This document shows, one piece after another, positions 32,968-41,118 of a DNA stretch of 64,000 bases. A program made the translations under genes and the position numbers. The notes under the pieces were generated by a model, which was not told where the DNA came from, made no database searches, and saw only the letters and a list, made by a program, of their open reading frames with translations. The stretch comes from Glycomyces terrestris (GTDB lineage: Bacteria > Actinomycetota > Actinomycetes > Mycobacteriales > Micromonosporaceae), in the NCBI RefSeq assembly GCF_003933745.1, contig NZ_RSEB01000003.1, positions 434,001 to 498,000 on the forward strand, given 5' to 3'. How positions within the stretch are numbered: the first letter of the stretch is position 1; each line of letters begins with the position of its first letter.

Positions 32968-33378
32968 TCAGGCGTCCTTGCGGCGCTTGAGGAGGTAGAC
33001 CAGGCCCACGGCCGGGAGGACGAGCGGGACGTAGCCGTAGCCGGAGCCGAAGTGGGACCACACGGACGGCTCGGGGAACCAGGCGGGGTCCGCGAAGCTC
33101 AAGGCGCCCACGGCGAGCACGCCGGCGAGTTCGACGCCGACCGCCGCGAGGGCGGTGCGGGACGCGCCGCGGACGATCGCGACCGCCGCCACGAGGTAGA
33201 TGAGCGCGGCGACCGCGCTGAGGGAGAAGCTGAGCGGGGCCTCGCCGAACTTGGTCGCGACCTGGTAGCCCGCGCGGGCGCCGGCCGAGACCGCGAACAC
33301 GATGTACACGAGCACGATGAGGCGGCCGAAGCCGTCGGCGAGGGTCCGCGGCGGCGCCGCCTGGGGTTCAGCCGACAT
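32968..33378 (-). CDS. Integral membrane protein (136 aa)
   Basis: Four hydrophobic segments (about 20-38, 50-70, 76-93 and 112-128) and a C-terminal KRRKDA. No signal peptide or enzyme motif. It is translationally coupled to the upstream membrane protein gene (11-bp overlap), so they probably form one complex. Function unknown; this kind of small membrane protein pair is common in actinobacteria. Confidence 0.65.
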   Translation of the reverse strand: MSAEPQAAPPRTLADGFGRLIVLVYIVFAVSAGARAGYQVATKFGEAPLSFSLSAVAALIYLVAAVAIVRGASRTALAAVGVELAGVLAVGALSFADPAWFPEPSVWSHFGSGYGYVPLVLPAVGLVYLLKRRKDA

Positions 33379-33736
33379 GGATCTGGTACTCCCAGATCTG
33401 GTGGACGCGCAGCAGCAGCGCCGCGACGACGACCCCGGAGGCCGCCACCGTCCCGATCCCCCAGCGGCTGCGGTCGATCGACCCCCAGAACGCCGCCGCG
33501 ACCGGCACCAGCATCGCGGTGACCAGGTACGAGAAGAACAGGCCCTTGCCGCCGCCCGGTTCGCCCGGGACGATCGCGATCCCGGCGACGAGCTGCGCGA
33601 GCAGGAACGCCTCGAGGACCGCGACGCCCGCGAAGTGGCGGCGCGACACCTGCCGCGAGCGGGCCGTCTCCACGAAGAACCAGGCGCCCATCGCCAGCGC
33701 GGCGGCCTGCGCGGCCAGGTAGAGCCATTCGATCAC
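33368..33736 (-). CDS. Integral membrane protein (122 aa)
   Basis: A 122-residue protein with four hydrophobic segments (VIEWLYLAAQAAALAMGAWF; FAGVAVLEAFLLAQLVAGI; LVTAMLVPVAAAFW; GTVAASGVVVAALLLRV). GTG is chosen because TAGCGT ends 7 nt before it, a leaderless arrangement; the frame stays open further upstream but as arginine-rich sequence antisense to the next gene. It overlaps the following gene. Function unknown. Confidence 0.62.
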   Translation of the reverse strand: MIEWLYLAAQAAALAMGAWFFVETARSRQVSRRHFAGVAVLEAFLLAQLVAGIAIVPGEPGGGKGLFFSYLVTAMLVPVAAAFWGSIDRSRWGIGTVAASGVVVAALLLRVHQIWEYQIHVG

Positions 33737-33849
33737 GCACCCGACGCTAATACAGGCCCGCGGCGGGGCGTCCGCGGCCGGACCGGGGAGTGGCCGCGTA
33801 CGCTGACCCCCGCAACCCCGTGCGACCCTCTGACCCCCTTGGAGCCCCC

Positions 33850-34248
33850 GTGTCCCTCCCGCGCGCCGCCGCCGGCCTCGCCCTCCTCGCCTGGTTCGGC
33901 GTCTGCGCCGCCGTCGTCGTCTGGTGCGTCTCGTACCTGTTCTGGGGCGAGTACCGCACCGTGACCGTCCTCGACGACGGCGAGGCGCCGAACTGCGTCG
34001 GCACCTGGTGCACCGACGGGACCGCGATGCGGTCCCCCGCGACCGTCGAGACGGCATCGGGGACCGAGGAGATCACGGTCCTGGGCGACTACGAGGCCGG
34101 GACGGAGCTCCCGATGCTCATCGGCCCGCTCCCGGGCCTGGGCCTGACCTCCCGCTTCGAGGCGGTCTTCCCGCTCATCCTCGTCCTCGGGCCGCTCATC
34201 GCCTCCATCCTCGTCAACCTCGCGTTCTGGACGGGCGACCGGGACTGA
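33850..34248 (+). CDS. Two-span membrane protein (132 aa)
   Basis: The GTG has TTGGAG 6 nt upstream; an in-frame GTG 20 codons earlier lacks a ribosome-binding site. A first span covers about residues 7-29. An extracytoplasmic loop carries paired cysteines (NCVGTWC) and strand-like segments, and a second span lies near residues 103-124. The C-W-x-C type spacing (C-x4-C) may form a disulphide. Function unknown. Confidence 0.6.
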   Translation: MSLPRAAAGLALLAWFGVCAAVVVWCVSYLFWGEYRTVTVLDDGEAPNCVGTWCTDGTAMRSPATVETASGTEEITVLGDYEAGTELPMLIGPLPGLGLTSRFEAVFPLILVLGPLIASILVNLAFWTGDRD

Positions 34249-34292
34249 CCGCGCCGCCGTCTCAAGCAGCGGGCGGCGTCGGCCCGCGCGGC

Positions 34293-34298
34293 TAGACT
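34293..34298 (+). promoter_or_regulatory. Leaderless-type -10 of the moaC operon
   Basis: TAGACT ends 7 nt before the moaC ATG, and no Shine-Dalgarno lies between them. It would drive the four-gene molybdopterin operon. Confidence 0.45.
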
Positions 34299-34305
34299 TC
34301 GCTGC

Positions 34306-34773
34306 ATGGCAGACCTGACCCACGTGGACTCCACCGGCGCGGCCCGGATGGTCGACGTGTCCGGCAAGGACGTGTCCCAGCGCTCGGCCCTGGCCACCGG
34401 CCGCCTCGTCACCACGCCCGAGGTGGTCGCGGCGCTGCGCGCGAACTCCCTCGCCAAGGGCGACGCCCTCGCCACCGCCCGCATCGCCGGGATCATGGCC
34501 GCGAAGCGCACCCCGGACCTGGTGCCGCTGTGCCACCCGATCGCGATCAGCGGCGTGCAGGTCGAGCTCACCGTGACCGACGACGGCGTCGACATCGCCG
34601 CCCGCGTCACGACCGCCGACCGCACCGGCGTCGAGATGGAGGCCCTCACGGCCGTGTCCGTCGCGGCCCTGACCCTGGTCGACATGGTCAAGGCCGTCGA
34701 CCCCGCCGCCGTCATAGCCGACGTCAAGGTGGAGGAGAAGCTCGGAGGGAAGACCGGCACGTGGCACAGGTGA
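34306..34773 (+). CDS. moaC: Cyclic pyranopterin monophosphate synthase MoaC
   Basis: A 155-residue protein. With MoaA it converts GTP to cyclic pyranopterin monophosphate, the first step of molybdenum cofactor synthesis. Family motifs are clear: N-terminal THVDSTGAARMVDVSGKDVSQR, GIMAAKRTPDLVPLCHPI (the active-site Lys and His) and RTGVEMEALTAVSVAALTLVDMVK. Length is typical. First gene of moaC-mogA-moeA-moaE; moaA is not in the window. Confidence 0.95.
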   Translation: MADLTHVDSTGAARMVDVSGKDVSQRSALATGRLVTTPEVVAALRANSLAKGDALATARIAGIMAAKRTPDLVPLCHPIAISGVQVELTVTDDGVDIAARVTTADRTGVEMEALTAVSVAALTLVDMVKAVDPAAVIADVKVEEKLGGKTGTWHR

Positions 34774-35252
34774 AGGTCACCGTCGTCGTCGCCTCGAACC
34801 GGGCCGCCGACGGGGTTTACGAGGACGAGTCGGGGCCGATCCTCGCCGAGGGCTTCCGCTCGCACGGCTTCGACGTGACCGGACCGGTCGTCGTCCACGA
34901 CGGCGCCGAAGTGGGCCGGGCGCTCCGCGAGGCCATCGCCGCCGGCGCCGACCTCGTGGTCACCTCCGGCGGCACCGGCCTGACCACGCTCGACCTGACC
35001 CCGGAGCAGACCAGCCGGGTCGTCGACTTCGAGGTCCCCGGGATCGCCGAGGCGATCCGCGCGGCCGGCCTCGCGAAGACCCCGCACGCGGCCCTGTCGC
35101 GGGGCATCGCGGGGGTCGCGGCCCGGACCCTCATCGTGAACCTCGCCGGTTCGCGCGGCGCCGCGAAGGACGGCCTCGCCGTGCTGACGCCCGCGTTCGT
35201 CGAGCACGCGGTGTCGCAGCTCCACGACGGCGACCACGAGAGGAACGCATGA
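34761..35252 (+). CDS. mogA: MogA/MoaB-type molybdopterin adenylyltransferase
   Basis: A 163-residue MoCF_biosynth domain protein that would adenylylate molybdopterin before metal insertion. The motifs VASNRAADGVYEDESGPILAEG and DLVVTSGGTGLTTLDLTPEQT (TSGGTG binds the pterin phosphate) are diagnostic. NLAGSRGAAKDGL corresponds to the family's N-L-P-G-S-P loop. The GTG start has GGAGGGA 10 nt upstream and lies inside the end of moaC (13-bp overlap). The MoaB versus MogA name cannot be settled from sequence alone. Confidence 0.85.
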   Translation: MAQVKVTVVVASNRAADGVYEDESGPILAEGFRSHGFDVTGPVVVHDGAEVGRALREAIAAGADLVVTSGGTGLTTLDLTPEQTSRVVDFEVPGIAEAIRAAGLAKTPHAALSRGIAGVAARTLIVNLAGSRGAAKDGLAVLTPAFVEHAVSQLHDGDHERNA

Positions 35253-36412
35253 GCGACACGATCAGCTGGACCGAGGCCCGCGAGACCGCTTGGGCCGCAG
35301 GCTACGACGCGAAGCCGGCCCCCGCCGAGCTGCCGTTCGACGAGGCCGCCGGGTCGGCGCTGGCCGCGCCCCTGGTCGCCGTGTCGGACCTGCCGGCGTT
35401 CCCGACCTCCGCGGTCGACGGCTGGGCCGTGGCCGGGCCCGGCCCGTGGCGCACCGGCGGCGAGGTCCTCGCCGGGCACGTGCCCGGCCCCCTCGAACCG
35501 GGTGCGGCCGTGAAGATCGCGACCGGCGCGCAGGTGCCCGAGGGCGCCGACGGCGTCATCCGGCTCGAGCACGGCACCGTCGCGGACGGCTTCGTCACAG
35601 GCCCCCACGCGCGCGAATGGCGCGAGGCCGGCGAGGAGGCCCGCCGCGGCGAGGAGCTGCTGCCCGCCGGCACCCCCGTCACCCCGCCCGTGATCGGCCT
35701 CGCCGCCGCCGCGGGCCACCTGACGCTCCCGGCCCACGGCCGGCCGCGGGCCCGCGTCGTCGTCTTCGGCGACGAGCTCCTCACCAGCGGCGTCTCCGGA
35801 CAGGGCCGCATCCGCGACGCGCTCGGCCCGATGGTCCCGCACCTGCTGGCGGCCGCCGGCGCCGACGCCGGGCCGAGCATCGGCCCCGTCGAGGACACCC
35901 TGGAGGCGCACGTCGCGGCCCTGCGCGAAGCGCTCGCCGGCGCCGACCTGGTGTGCACCACCGGCGGCACCATGGTCGGGCCCGTCGACCACCTGCACGC
36001 CGCGCTCGCCGAGATCGGCGCCGAGTACGTGCTCAACACCGTGGCCGTTCGGCCCGGGTTCCCGATGCTGCTGGCGCGCACGGCCGACGGCAGGTTCGTC
36101 GCCGGGCTCCCCGGGAACCCGCAGTCGGCCGTGATCGCGGTCGTCACCGTCGTCGCGCCGCTCCTGGCGGGCCTGCGCGGCCTGCCGCTGCCGCCGCTGC
36201 GCTCGGTCGAGCTCGCCGAGGACGTGCCGGGCCGCGGCTCGTTCACGCACCTCGCGCTGGTCGACCCGGCCGGGCGGCGGCTCGCCCACCACGGTTCGGC
36301 GATGCTCCGCGGCCTCGCGGGCGCCGCCGGGTTCGCCGTGATCCCGCCCGACGACGAGGCGCCGGCCGGGCGCGTCGTCGACCTCGCCACCGTCCCAGGA
36401 GTCCAGCCGTGA
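35249..36412 (+). CDS. moeA: Molybdopterin molybdenumtransferase MoeA
   Basis: A 387-residue protein that inserts molybdate into adenylylated molybdopterin. Domains in order: MoeA_N with SAVDGWAVAG and IATGAQVPEGADGVI, the MoCF domain with VVFGDELL and DLVCTTGGTMVGPVDHL, and a C-terminal domain with GRFVAGLPGNPQSAVIAV. VVAFGDEL is slightly divergent from the usual sTGdEL. The start overlaps the mogA stop (ATGA), and the stop overlaps the moaE start. Confidence 0.93.
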   Translation: MSDTISWTEARETAWAAGYDAKPAPAELPFDEAAGSALAAPLVAVSDLPAFPTSAVDGWAVAGPGPWRTGGEVLAGHVPGPLEPGAAVKIATGAQVPEGADGVIRLEHGTVADGFVTGPHAREWREAGEEARRGEELLPAGTPVTPPVIGLAAAAGHLTLPAHGRPRARVVVFGDELLTSGVSGQGRIRDALGPMVPHLLAAAGADAGPSIGPVEDTLEAHVAALREALAGADLVCTTGGTMVGPVDHLHAALAEIGAEYVLNTVAVRPGFPMLLARTADGRFVAGLPGNPQSAVIAVVTVVAPLLAGLRGLPLPPLRSVELAEDVPGRGSFTHLALVDPAGRRLAHHGSAMLRGLAGAAGFAVIPPDDEAPAGRVVDLATVPGVQP

Positions 36413-36822
36413 TCCGCGCCCGCGTCCTCGACGCCCCGCTCGACGTCGCCGAGCACGAGCGGGCGGTCGCCGCCGCCGAAGCCGGCGCGGTCGTCTCCTT
36501 CGCGGGGGTGGTCCGCAACCACGACCACGGCCGCGGCGTCCTCTCGCTGTCCTACGAGGGGCACCCGTCCGCGGGCGAGGAGCTGCGGCGGATCGCCGAG
36601 GAGATCGCGGCCCGGCCCGGGGTGCGCGGCGTCGTCGTCTCGCACCGGGTCGGCGACCTCGCGATCGGCGACCCGGCGCTCGTGGCGGCCGTCGCCGCCG
36701 AGCACCGCAAGGAGGCGTTCGAGGCGTGCGCCGACCTGGTCGACGAGGTGAAGGCGCGCCTGCCGATCTGGAAGCACCAGCACTTCGACGACGGCACCGA
36801 CGAGTGGGTCAACTGCCCCTGA
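36409..36822 (+). CDS. moaE: Molybdopterin synthase catalytic subunit MoaE
   Basis: A 137-residue protein that transfers sulphur from MoaD thiocarboxylate to cyclic pyranopterin monophosphate. The motifs GAVVSFAGVVRNHDHGRGV, LSYEGHPSA, VSHRVGDLAIGDPALV, EHRKEAFEACADLVDEVKARLPIWKH (the last given in part; the Lys of IWKH is the conserved active-site residue) and DEWVNC are all present. GTGA overlap with moeA. moaD is not next to it. Confidence 0.94.
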   Translation: MIRARVLDAPLDVAEHERAVAAAEAGAVVSFAGVVRNHDHGRGVLSLSYEGHPSAGEELRRIAEEIAARPGVRGVVVSHRVGDLAIGDPALVAAVAAEHRKEAFEACADLVDEVKARLPIWKHQHFDDGTDEWVNCP

Positions 36823-36831
36823 GCGCCCCGG

Positions 36832-37461
36832 TCAGCGCTCGGCGGCGTCGCCCTTCTTGCGGCCCAGGGCCTTCACCAGGACCACGCCGCCGACGACGAC
36901 GATGAGCAGGCCGAGCAGGATCGCCGCGAGGGCGGCGCCGGCGTTCGAGTCCTCCTCCGCCGCAGCGACTGTGGATTCCTCAGTGGACGGTGCGGGGGCC
37001 TCGCTGGTCGCGGCGCCGCCCGTCGCGCCCGTGGGCTCGGCGGCCGGCCCGGAGCCGGGGGCGTAGAGCCCCTCGGGGATCGACTCGACGGTGAACGACA
37101 CGGCGTCGTCGACGCGGTGGCCGTCCTCGGAGATCACCCGGAACGCGACCGTGTAGGCGCCGGGCGCGGTGTACAGCATCGGCTGCGTGAACGTGTCGCC
37201 GTCGAACACCGGGTCGGCGACGTCGACGACCGCGCCGGTCGGGTCGGTCACGGCGATCTCGGTGGAGGGCCCGTCGAGGACCTCCGAGAACGTCGCCGAC
37301 ACCTCGGCGGGGGCCTCCGCGAGGATCGCGCCGTCCTCGGGGTCGGTCCCGGTGAGCGCGGCGTGCGCGGCGGCGGGGGCGGCGAGTCCGAGCGACAGGA
37401 CCCCGCCGGCCGCTGCGGCCAGCGCGATCGCGATGCCGCCTTTGATTCGGGTCGTCTGCAT
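36832..37461 (-). CDS. CopC/YcnJ-type copper-binding protein with C-terminal anchor
   Basis: A 209-residue protein. A signal peptide (AIALAAAAGGVLSLGLAAPA) is cleaved before AHAALTGTDPEDGAIL, so the mature N-terminus starts near a His, a Cu(II) ligand in CopC proteins. The CopC domain spans about 30-130, with VISEDGHRVDDAVSFTV holding the second conserved His. A Thr/Ser/Glu linker, one membrane span (AALAAILLGLLIVVVGGVVL) and a basic tail follow. No CopD partner is adjacent. A role in periplasmic-side copper handling is inferred from the family. Confidence 0.82.
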   Translation of the reverse strand: MQTTRIKGGIAIALAAAAGGVLSLGLAAPAAAHAALTGTDPEDGAILAEAPAEVSATFSEVLDGPSTEIAVTDPTGAVVDVADPVFDGDTFTQPMLYTAPGAYTVAFRVISEDGHRVDDAVSFTVESIPEGLYAPGSGPAAEPTGATGGAATSEAPAPSTEESTVAAAEEDSNAGAALAAILLGLLIVVVGGVVLVKALGRKKGDAAER

Positions 37462-37641
37462 TTCGCCATAGTGCCACGGCCCGGTCGGTTCCCCGGTGGG
37501 GGAATCGTCACACCCTCCACCGGTGCGCCGGGACGCGGTCACGGAGGGTCACCGACGGGCGGGAGAATGGCCCGGTTGACGCAGATAGTACCGCTCACCC
37601 TCGTGTTGACGATCGCCGGAAGTTGTGGTGTGCTTACGTCC

Positions 37642-38643
37642 ATGGTTGAACCGATCCGATGGGGAATCCTGGCGACCGGCGGAATCGCATCGACCTTTGT
37701 GGAAGATCTTGCCCTCCTCGACGATTGCCGCGTCACCGCTGTGGCCTCTCGATCGGCGGAGCGCGCCGCCGCGTTCGCCAAGAAGTACGACATCCCTCAC
37801 GCCCTGGACTCCGTCCAGGCGCTCGCGGCCAGCGACGAGGTGGACATCGTCTACGTCGCCACGCCGCACTCCCATCACTACCTGCCGACGCTCCAGCTGC
37901 TGGAGGCCGGCAAGCACGTGCTGTGCGAGAAGGCGTTCGCGTACAACGCCGCCCAGGCCCGGACCATGTTCGACGTCGCCCGCGAGCACCAGCGGTTCCT
38001 CATGGAGGCCATGTGGACCCGCTGCAACCCGGCGATCCGGGAGATGCGCCGGGCCATCAAGGAGGGCATGATCGGCGAGGTCGTGTCCGTGAACGGGAAC
38101 TTCTCGTTCGCCGGCGACATCCCCCCGTCGCACCGGCTGCGGAACCCGGAGCTCGCCGGCGGGGCCCTCCTCGACCTCGGCGTGTACCCGGTGACGTTGG
38201 CGCACTTGGCGCTCGGGGTCCCCGAGTCGGTGTCGGCCGTGGCCGTCATGGACGAGGTGACCGGCGTCGACGCGCAGACCGCGATCACGCTGAAGTACCC
38301 GAAGGCGGTCGCGCAGCTGTCGTGCTCCTATCGCGGCGGTCCCGCGAACGAGGTCGTGATCGCCGGGACCGAGGGCCGGATCGAGCTGCGCGAGTACGCG
38401 TACCGGCCGAGCGGGTACACGCTGGTGCGGTACGACGAGGCGCCGCGGGAGTTCGAGGCGCCGTACGTGGGCCACGGCTACGTGCACGAGGCCCTCGAGG
38501 TGCACCGCGCGCTGCGGCAGGGCCGGCTGGAGTCGACGCTGGTGCCGCCGCAGAGCACGATCGAGGTCATGGAGATCCTCGACGAGGTGCGGTCCGCGAT
38601 CGGGCTGCGCTACCCCGGCGAGACGCACCCGAAGCAGTCGTGA
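37642..38643 (+). CDS. Gfo/Idh/MocA family oxidoreductase
   Basis: A 333-residue NAD(P)-dependent oxidoreductase. The Rossmann motif is IRWGILATGGIASTFVEDL, followed by VTAVASRSAERAAAFA, VDIVYVATPHSHHY and HVLCEKAFAYNAAQA (the EK-x-x-A dyad carries the conserved Lys). The C-terminal GFO_IDH_MocA_C half contains GGALLDLGVYPVTLA. It is probably a sugar- or diol-type dehydrogenase (trans-1,2-dihydrobenzene-1,2-diol dehydrogenase-like); the substrate is unknown. The ATG was chosen to match family N-termini. An earlier in-frame ATG adds a hydrophobic stretch; TTGACG 17 bp before TGTGCT could be a promoter placing the start within a few bases of the chosen ATG. Confidence 0.85.
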   Translation: MVEPIRWGILATGGIASTFVEDLALLDDCRVTAVASRSAERAAAFAKKYDIPHALDSVQALAASDEVDIVYVATPHSHHYLPTLQLLEAGKHVLCEKAFAYNAAQARTMFDVAREHQRFLMEAMWTRCNPAIREMRRAIKEGMIGEVVSVNGNFSFAGDIPPSHRLRNPELAGGALLDLGVYPVTLAHLALGVPESVSAVAVMDEVTGVDAQTAITLKYPKAVAQLSCSYRGGPANEVVIAGTEGRIELREYAYRPSGYTLVRYDEAPREFEAPYVGHGYVHEALEVHRALRQGRLESTLVPPQSTIEVMEILDEVRSAIGLRYPGETHPKQS

Positions 38644-38677
38644 GCGGTGCGCGGGTCGCCCCGCGCACCGTCCCCTC

Positions 38678-39559
38678 CTAGTATTCGATCGCCTTCTGGG
38701 CCTCGGCGCGCCTGGCGGCGATCGCGGCGTGCTTCTCGCGCAGCCACGCCACGCGGGCCTCGGCGGTCTCGATCGCGGTGTCCTCGGCCTGCTCGACGAC
38801 GATGCCGCGGCTGGCGGCCTCCTCGCGGAAGATCCGGTCGAGGTTCGGCAGGAGCGCCATGACGGGGCCGGTGAAGTACCCGGTCGCGGCCTCCTTGGTG
38901 AAGATCCAGCCCTTGTACTCGATCTCGCACACGACCTGGCGGCGGCCGGCCTCGGGGTCGCGGATGGCGAGGTCGGCGACCATGGCCCACAGGGTGAAGA
39001 TCGCGGAGGTGGCCTTCTCGGAGACCCAGCCGCGGCCGGGGACGGGCGGCAGCAGGTTCTCGATCGTCTCGGTGAACGTGTCGGTCGAGAGCTTCTGGAG
39101 GATGCCGTCGAGGGAGCGGGTGCGGATCGCCTTCACCTTGTGCCACTTGGCGGTGCCGCCGTCGAAGCCGACCTCCTTGGGGCCGATGTCGATCGTCCCG
39201 AAGTTGTCGAGGAGCCCCAGGAGCATCCCGGTGCCGGTCGGGGGCTTGTTGCCGGCGGTGATGAGCTTCGCGAGGCTCCACTGCCATTCCTCCTGGACGG
39301 GCTGGGCGGGCAGCGGGAGGCGGGCGAGGAGCTCTTCGAAGTCGCCTTCCTTGAAGGCGGACTTGGTGTTGGCGGCCAGGTCGACGGCGGCGTCGCGCTT
39401 CTGGACGGCGAAGCCGGTGGCGGCGTCGACCTTGCCCTTGGCGAACCCGGTGGCGGCGTCGCGCTTCTCGCGGGCGCTCTCGACGCCGACGTCGACGACC
39501 ATCTTCCCGGCGTCCTGGGCGCGCTGCTTCATCTGCTCGAGGCGGTCTTTCATTCCCAT
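38678..39559 (-). CDS. Hypothetical protein with LEA-like N-terminal repeats
   Basis: A 293-residue protein. Residues 20-70 contain roughly eleven-residue repeats built on K-R-D-A-A-T-G-F-A and close variants (AREKRDAATGFAKGK, VDAATGFAVQKRDAAVDLA), an amphipathic pattern seen in LEA-type and lipid- or membrane-associated helices. The rest is an unrecognised globular part (TGTGMLLGLLDNFGTIDIGP, RTRSLDGILQKLSTDTFTE, VVCEIEYKGWIFTKEAATGY) ending in an Ala/Glu/Arg helix. No signal peptide. TATGTT ends 6 nt before the ATG, with no Shine-Dalgarno. Function unknown. Confidence 0.62.
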   Translation of the reverse strand: MGMKDRLEQMKQRAQDAGKMVVDVGVESAREKRDAATGFAKGKVDAATGFAVQKRDAAVDLAANTKSAFKEGDFEELLARLPLPAQPVQEEWQWSLAKLITAGNKPPTGTGMLLGLLDNFGTIDIGPKEVGFDGGTAKWHKVKAIRTRSLDGILQKLSTDTFTETIENLLPPVPGRGWVSEKATSAIFTLWAMVADLAIRDPEAGRRQVVCEIEYKGWIFTKEAATGYFTGPVMALLPNLDRIFREEAASRGIVVEQAEDTAIETAEARVAWLREKHAAIAARRAEAQKAIEY

Positions 39560-39629
39560 GCGAGCAACATACCGGTTTCCGGCAACCGGGCGGTGACCCT
39601 GCGGCGCCGGACCGCCGCAGGGCGCCGTC

Positions 39630-40025
39630 CTAGCGGTCGAGGTTGTCGCGGGCCCTGTCGCGCATGCCGTCGGGCATGTCGCGGGCGGCCAGGCCCATGA
39701 CGTCGATCTTGTCGCCGACGAGGGACTGGGCCATCTGCGCCATCTTCAGGGCGTGGGTGGCGGTGGCCTCCTGGACCAGCGCCATGATGGTGGGGGCGAG
39801 GGACTGGCGCATGCGCATCGCCTGCTCGTCGATCCCGATCTCGGCGACCTTGCCTTCGGCGTCGAGCTTGACGCGGATGCGGCCGTCCTCGGAGCGGACC
39901 TCGACGGCGTCGGCGCCGAGCTGCTCGCTGAGCTCGTTGAACTTGGCGAGCATCGACTCGGCCTCGGCCTGCATCCGCTCGAGGCGGCGCATCATCGCCT
40001 CGGGGTCCCTGGGGCGGTCGGTCAT
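39630..40025 (-). CDS. YbaB/EbfC family protein
   Basis: A 131-residue protein with an N-terminal coiled helix (MMRRLERMQAEAESMLAKFN), the EbfC strand pair (VEVRSEDGRIRVKLDAEGKV) and C-terminal helices ending in basic residues. The conserved pattern is that of nucleoid-associated YbaB proteins, but the location, downstream of another YbaB-like gene and a WxG protein gene, suggests a T7SS-linked subfamily. It overlaps the upstream YbaB-like gene by 4 bp (ATGA). Confidence 0.75.
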   Translation of the reverse strand: MTDRPRDPEAMMRRLERMQAEAESMLAKFNELSEQLGADAVEVRSEDGRIRVKLDAEGKVAEIGIDEQAMRMRQSLAPTIMALVQEATATHALKMAQMAQSLVGDKIDVMGLAARDMPDGMRDRARDNLDR

Positions 40026-40354
40026 CGGGGCTCCTCGGCGTCGACGGGGGCGAGGCCCGGATCGAGGTCCTCGGGGGACAGGGGGGTGCCCATGATCGCG
40101 CCGACGCGCTGCGCGAGCTCGGCCTGCGTGCGGCGGTCGGCGGCGCGGATGGTCTGGACGATGAGCTCGCCGAGCTCGACGCCGGACATCTGGTACGCGC
40201 TCATGCGCAGGTCCAGCTCCCTGATGTTGCCGGCCGCGCCGGTCACCACGCGGACCGCGCCGTCCTCGCTGACGGCCTCGCCTGCGAGCTCCACGGCGAG
40301 GCGCTCGATCTCCTTCGCCTTGCGCCGCATGTCCTCGGCCGGATCTTCCGGCAT
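40022..40354 (-). CDS. Second YbaB/EbfC-like protein
   Basis: A 110-residue acidic protein. MRRKAKEIERLAVELAGEAV and DGAVRVVTGAAGNIRELDLR correspond to the helix and strand pair of YbaB, and the adjoining gene encodes a second such protein, so the two may form a heterodimer. GGGAGGAG lies 7 nt before the ATG, which is why the longer frame was rejected. Probably one operon with the gene below it. Confidence 0.68.
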   Translation of the reverse strand: MPEDPAEDMRRKAKEIERLAVELAGEAVSEDGAVRVVTGAAGNIRELDLRMSAYQMSGVELGELIVQTIRAADRRTQAELAQRVGAIMGTPLSPEDLDPGLAPVDAEEPR

Positions 40355-40467
40355 AGCGCTCTCCTCCCGGGCGTGCGCGCCCGGTGGTTCCGGGCGGCGT
40401 CCCACGATGCTAGCGAGGGGCCGCTACCGGCGGTGACGGGCACGCCTCGGGTTCGACCGCGGCCGGC

Positions 40468-41115
40468 TCACTGGTGGCGGCGCCGGAAGTCGATCCCGGA
40501 GCCGTCGGCGAACCGCACCCGCTTGTACAGTCCGGCGGGCTTGCGCCGCCGCAGGATCCTGGTGTGCCGCACCCGGTCCACGTCGCCTTCGTACGTGTAG
40601 GCGGTGTCGCCGACCTCGACCACGGTCGCCACGGGCACCGGCCCGTCGAGTTCGGTCTCCGGCCCCGAGCCGCTCCAGAACTTCGCGTGGCTCGGCCCGG
40701 TCGGGGCCACGAACGCGACCCGCCGGTTGGTGAACACCCACCAGCCGCGCCGCCGCAGCGCCGGCGTGACGAGCCGCCCCGCGACCGACCCGGACCCCTT
40801 GCCGTGCAGGACGACCGCGGGCCCCTTGGTGCGGGTGCCCCCGCTCTCGCCTCCGCCGCCGCCGAGGCCGTCGGCGAGGAGCACCAGCACGATGAGCACG
40901 ACCACGGAGCCGACGATCCACAGCAGCGTCAGCCCCACGACCTTGAGCGTCCGCCTCCCGAGCTGGTCGCCCGTCAAGGGCGGCTTCGGGATGCCGTCCA
41001 GCGCGGGCAGGCCCCACACGGGGGCGGCCTCGATGAGCCGCTCGTCGGGGCGCAGCCAGTGCTGGAGGACGCGCGGGGCGTCGCGCGTGAGGTCGAGTCG
41101 CGGCCGGTTCGCCAT
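40468..41115 (-). CDS. Membrane protein of a T7SS locus
   Basis: A 215-residue protein. A soluble N-terminus of about 55 residues (LQHWLRPDERLIEAAPVWGL) is followed by one or two spans (LKVVGLTLLWIVGSVVVLIV). After a Gly-rich loop comes a beta-rich domain (RRGWWVFTNRRVAFVAPTGP, TVVEVGDTAYTYEG) that resembles PH-like or GRAM-like sequence. It follows the 430-residue WxG protein gene by 3 bp. Function unknown. Confidence 0.62.
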   Translation of the reverse strand: MANRPRLDLTRDAPRVLQHWLRPDERLIEAAPVWGLPALDGIPKPPLTGDQLGRRTLKVVGLTLLWIVGSVVVLIVLVLLADGLGGGGGESGGTRTKGPAVVLHGKGSGSVAGRLVTPALRRRGWWVFTNRRVAFVAPTGPSHAKFWSGSGPETELDGPVPVATVVEVGDTAYTYEGDVDRVRHTRILRRRKPAGLYKRVRFADGSGIDFRRRHQ

Positions 41116-41118
41116 GGG

